Assembly (NCBI RefSeq): GCF_018327685.1
Contig: NZ_BNEL01000001.1
Coordinates: 744,001 to 808,000 of the forward strand
DNA: 64,000 nt
Direction: 5' to 3'
From: Streptomyces sp. TS71-3
Lineage (GTDB): Bacteria > Actinomycetota > Actinomycetes > Streptomycetales > Streptomycetaceae
Position numbers and translations under genes: made by a program. Below the pieces are notes generated by a model that saw only the letters and a list, made by a program, of their open reading frames with translations, did no database searches and was not told where the DNA came from. Of this stretch, positions 63,866 to 64,000 are shown piece by piece (position 1 is the stretch's first letter; each line of letters opens with the position of its first letter).

Positions 63866-64000
63866 CACAGGACCTCCTGGGATATATCCCCCTTCGGCAT
63901 CCATCAGCGTAGGTTCCGCCCACTGGCGTCGCACTTGCTGTGGCGGTCGGCACGTTCGCGCATGGATCTCGTGTAGAGGTCGCATGGTTTCGGCCACCGC

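Overview
The base composition (GC-rich with strong third-position GC bias), gene content and intergenic repeats indicate a Streptomyces or close relative chromosome. No rRNA, tRNA or CRISPR array was seen.

Layout. (1) 1-6142: a divergent locus with a SWIM zinc-finger gene (cut by the window edge) on one side and a tightly coupled MoxR ATPase / DUF5682 / VWA operon on the other. The shared 148-bp promoter region carries two opposed motifs resembling the actinobacterial RecA-NDp (PafBC) DNA-damage promoter. (2) 6205-9090: two secreted repeat proteins of unknown role, one very rich in His-Thr. (3) 9091-9775: a repeat-filled region between convergent genes. (4) 9776-42245: a 32-kb minus-strand operon for a contractile injection system (eCIS/phage-tail-like type). 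In order of transcription it encodes sheath, tube, a gp26-like zinc protein, a Pro/Gly-rich conserved protein, DUF4255 cap, AAA+ ATPase, a small conserved protein, a 2327-aa DUF4157 protein, an immunity protein, a CIS_tube-type protein, a 31-aa ORF, LysM, gpD-like hub, gpV spike, PAAR-like tip, gp25, two large baseplate proteins, a tail protein, a DUF6519 protein and an amidase. Most genes overlap by 4-10 bp. (5) 42924-63865: housekeeping genes: sucCD, a DUF6350 membrane protein, purN-purH, folD-DUF3017 and mdh. After these come a three-gene membrane operon, a secreted hydrolase and a secreted protein.

The most interesting item is the effector module of the injection system. The 2327-aa protein occupies the tape-measure slot next to the AAA+ ATPase. 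It has an N-terminal DUF4157 domain with an intact HExxH, a long amphipathic-helical middle, an Arg/Pro/Asp-rich linker and a C-terminal HNH-type nuclease domain. The next gene encodes a SUKH-like immunity protein. The nuclease end and the immunity gene are visibly lower in GC than everything around them and end exactly at the ATGA junction with the next structural gene, as expected for a swapped toxin-immunity cassette. Other points of note are a histone-H1-like tail on the cap protein, His/Gly-rich inserts in two baseplate proteins, a palindromic mini-repeat inserted in frame in a baseplate gene, and two neighbouring proteins (56376-58681) sharing an amyloid-signalling-like motif.

No similarity search was run. 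Family names rest on motif recognition, and all coordinates were read from the sequence by eye.
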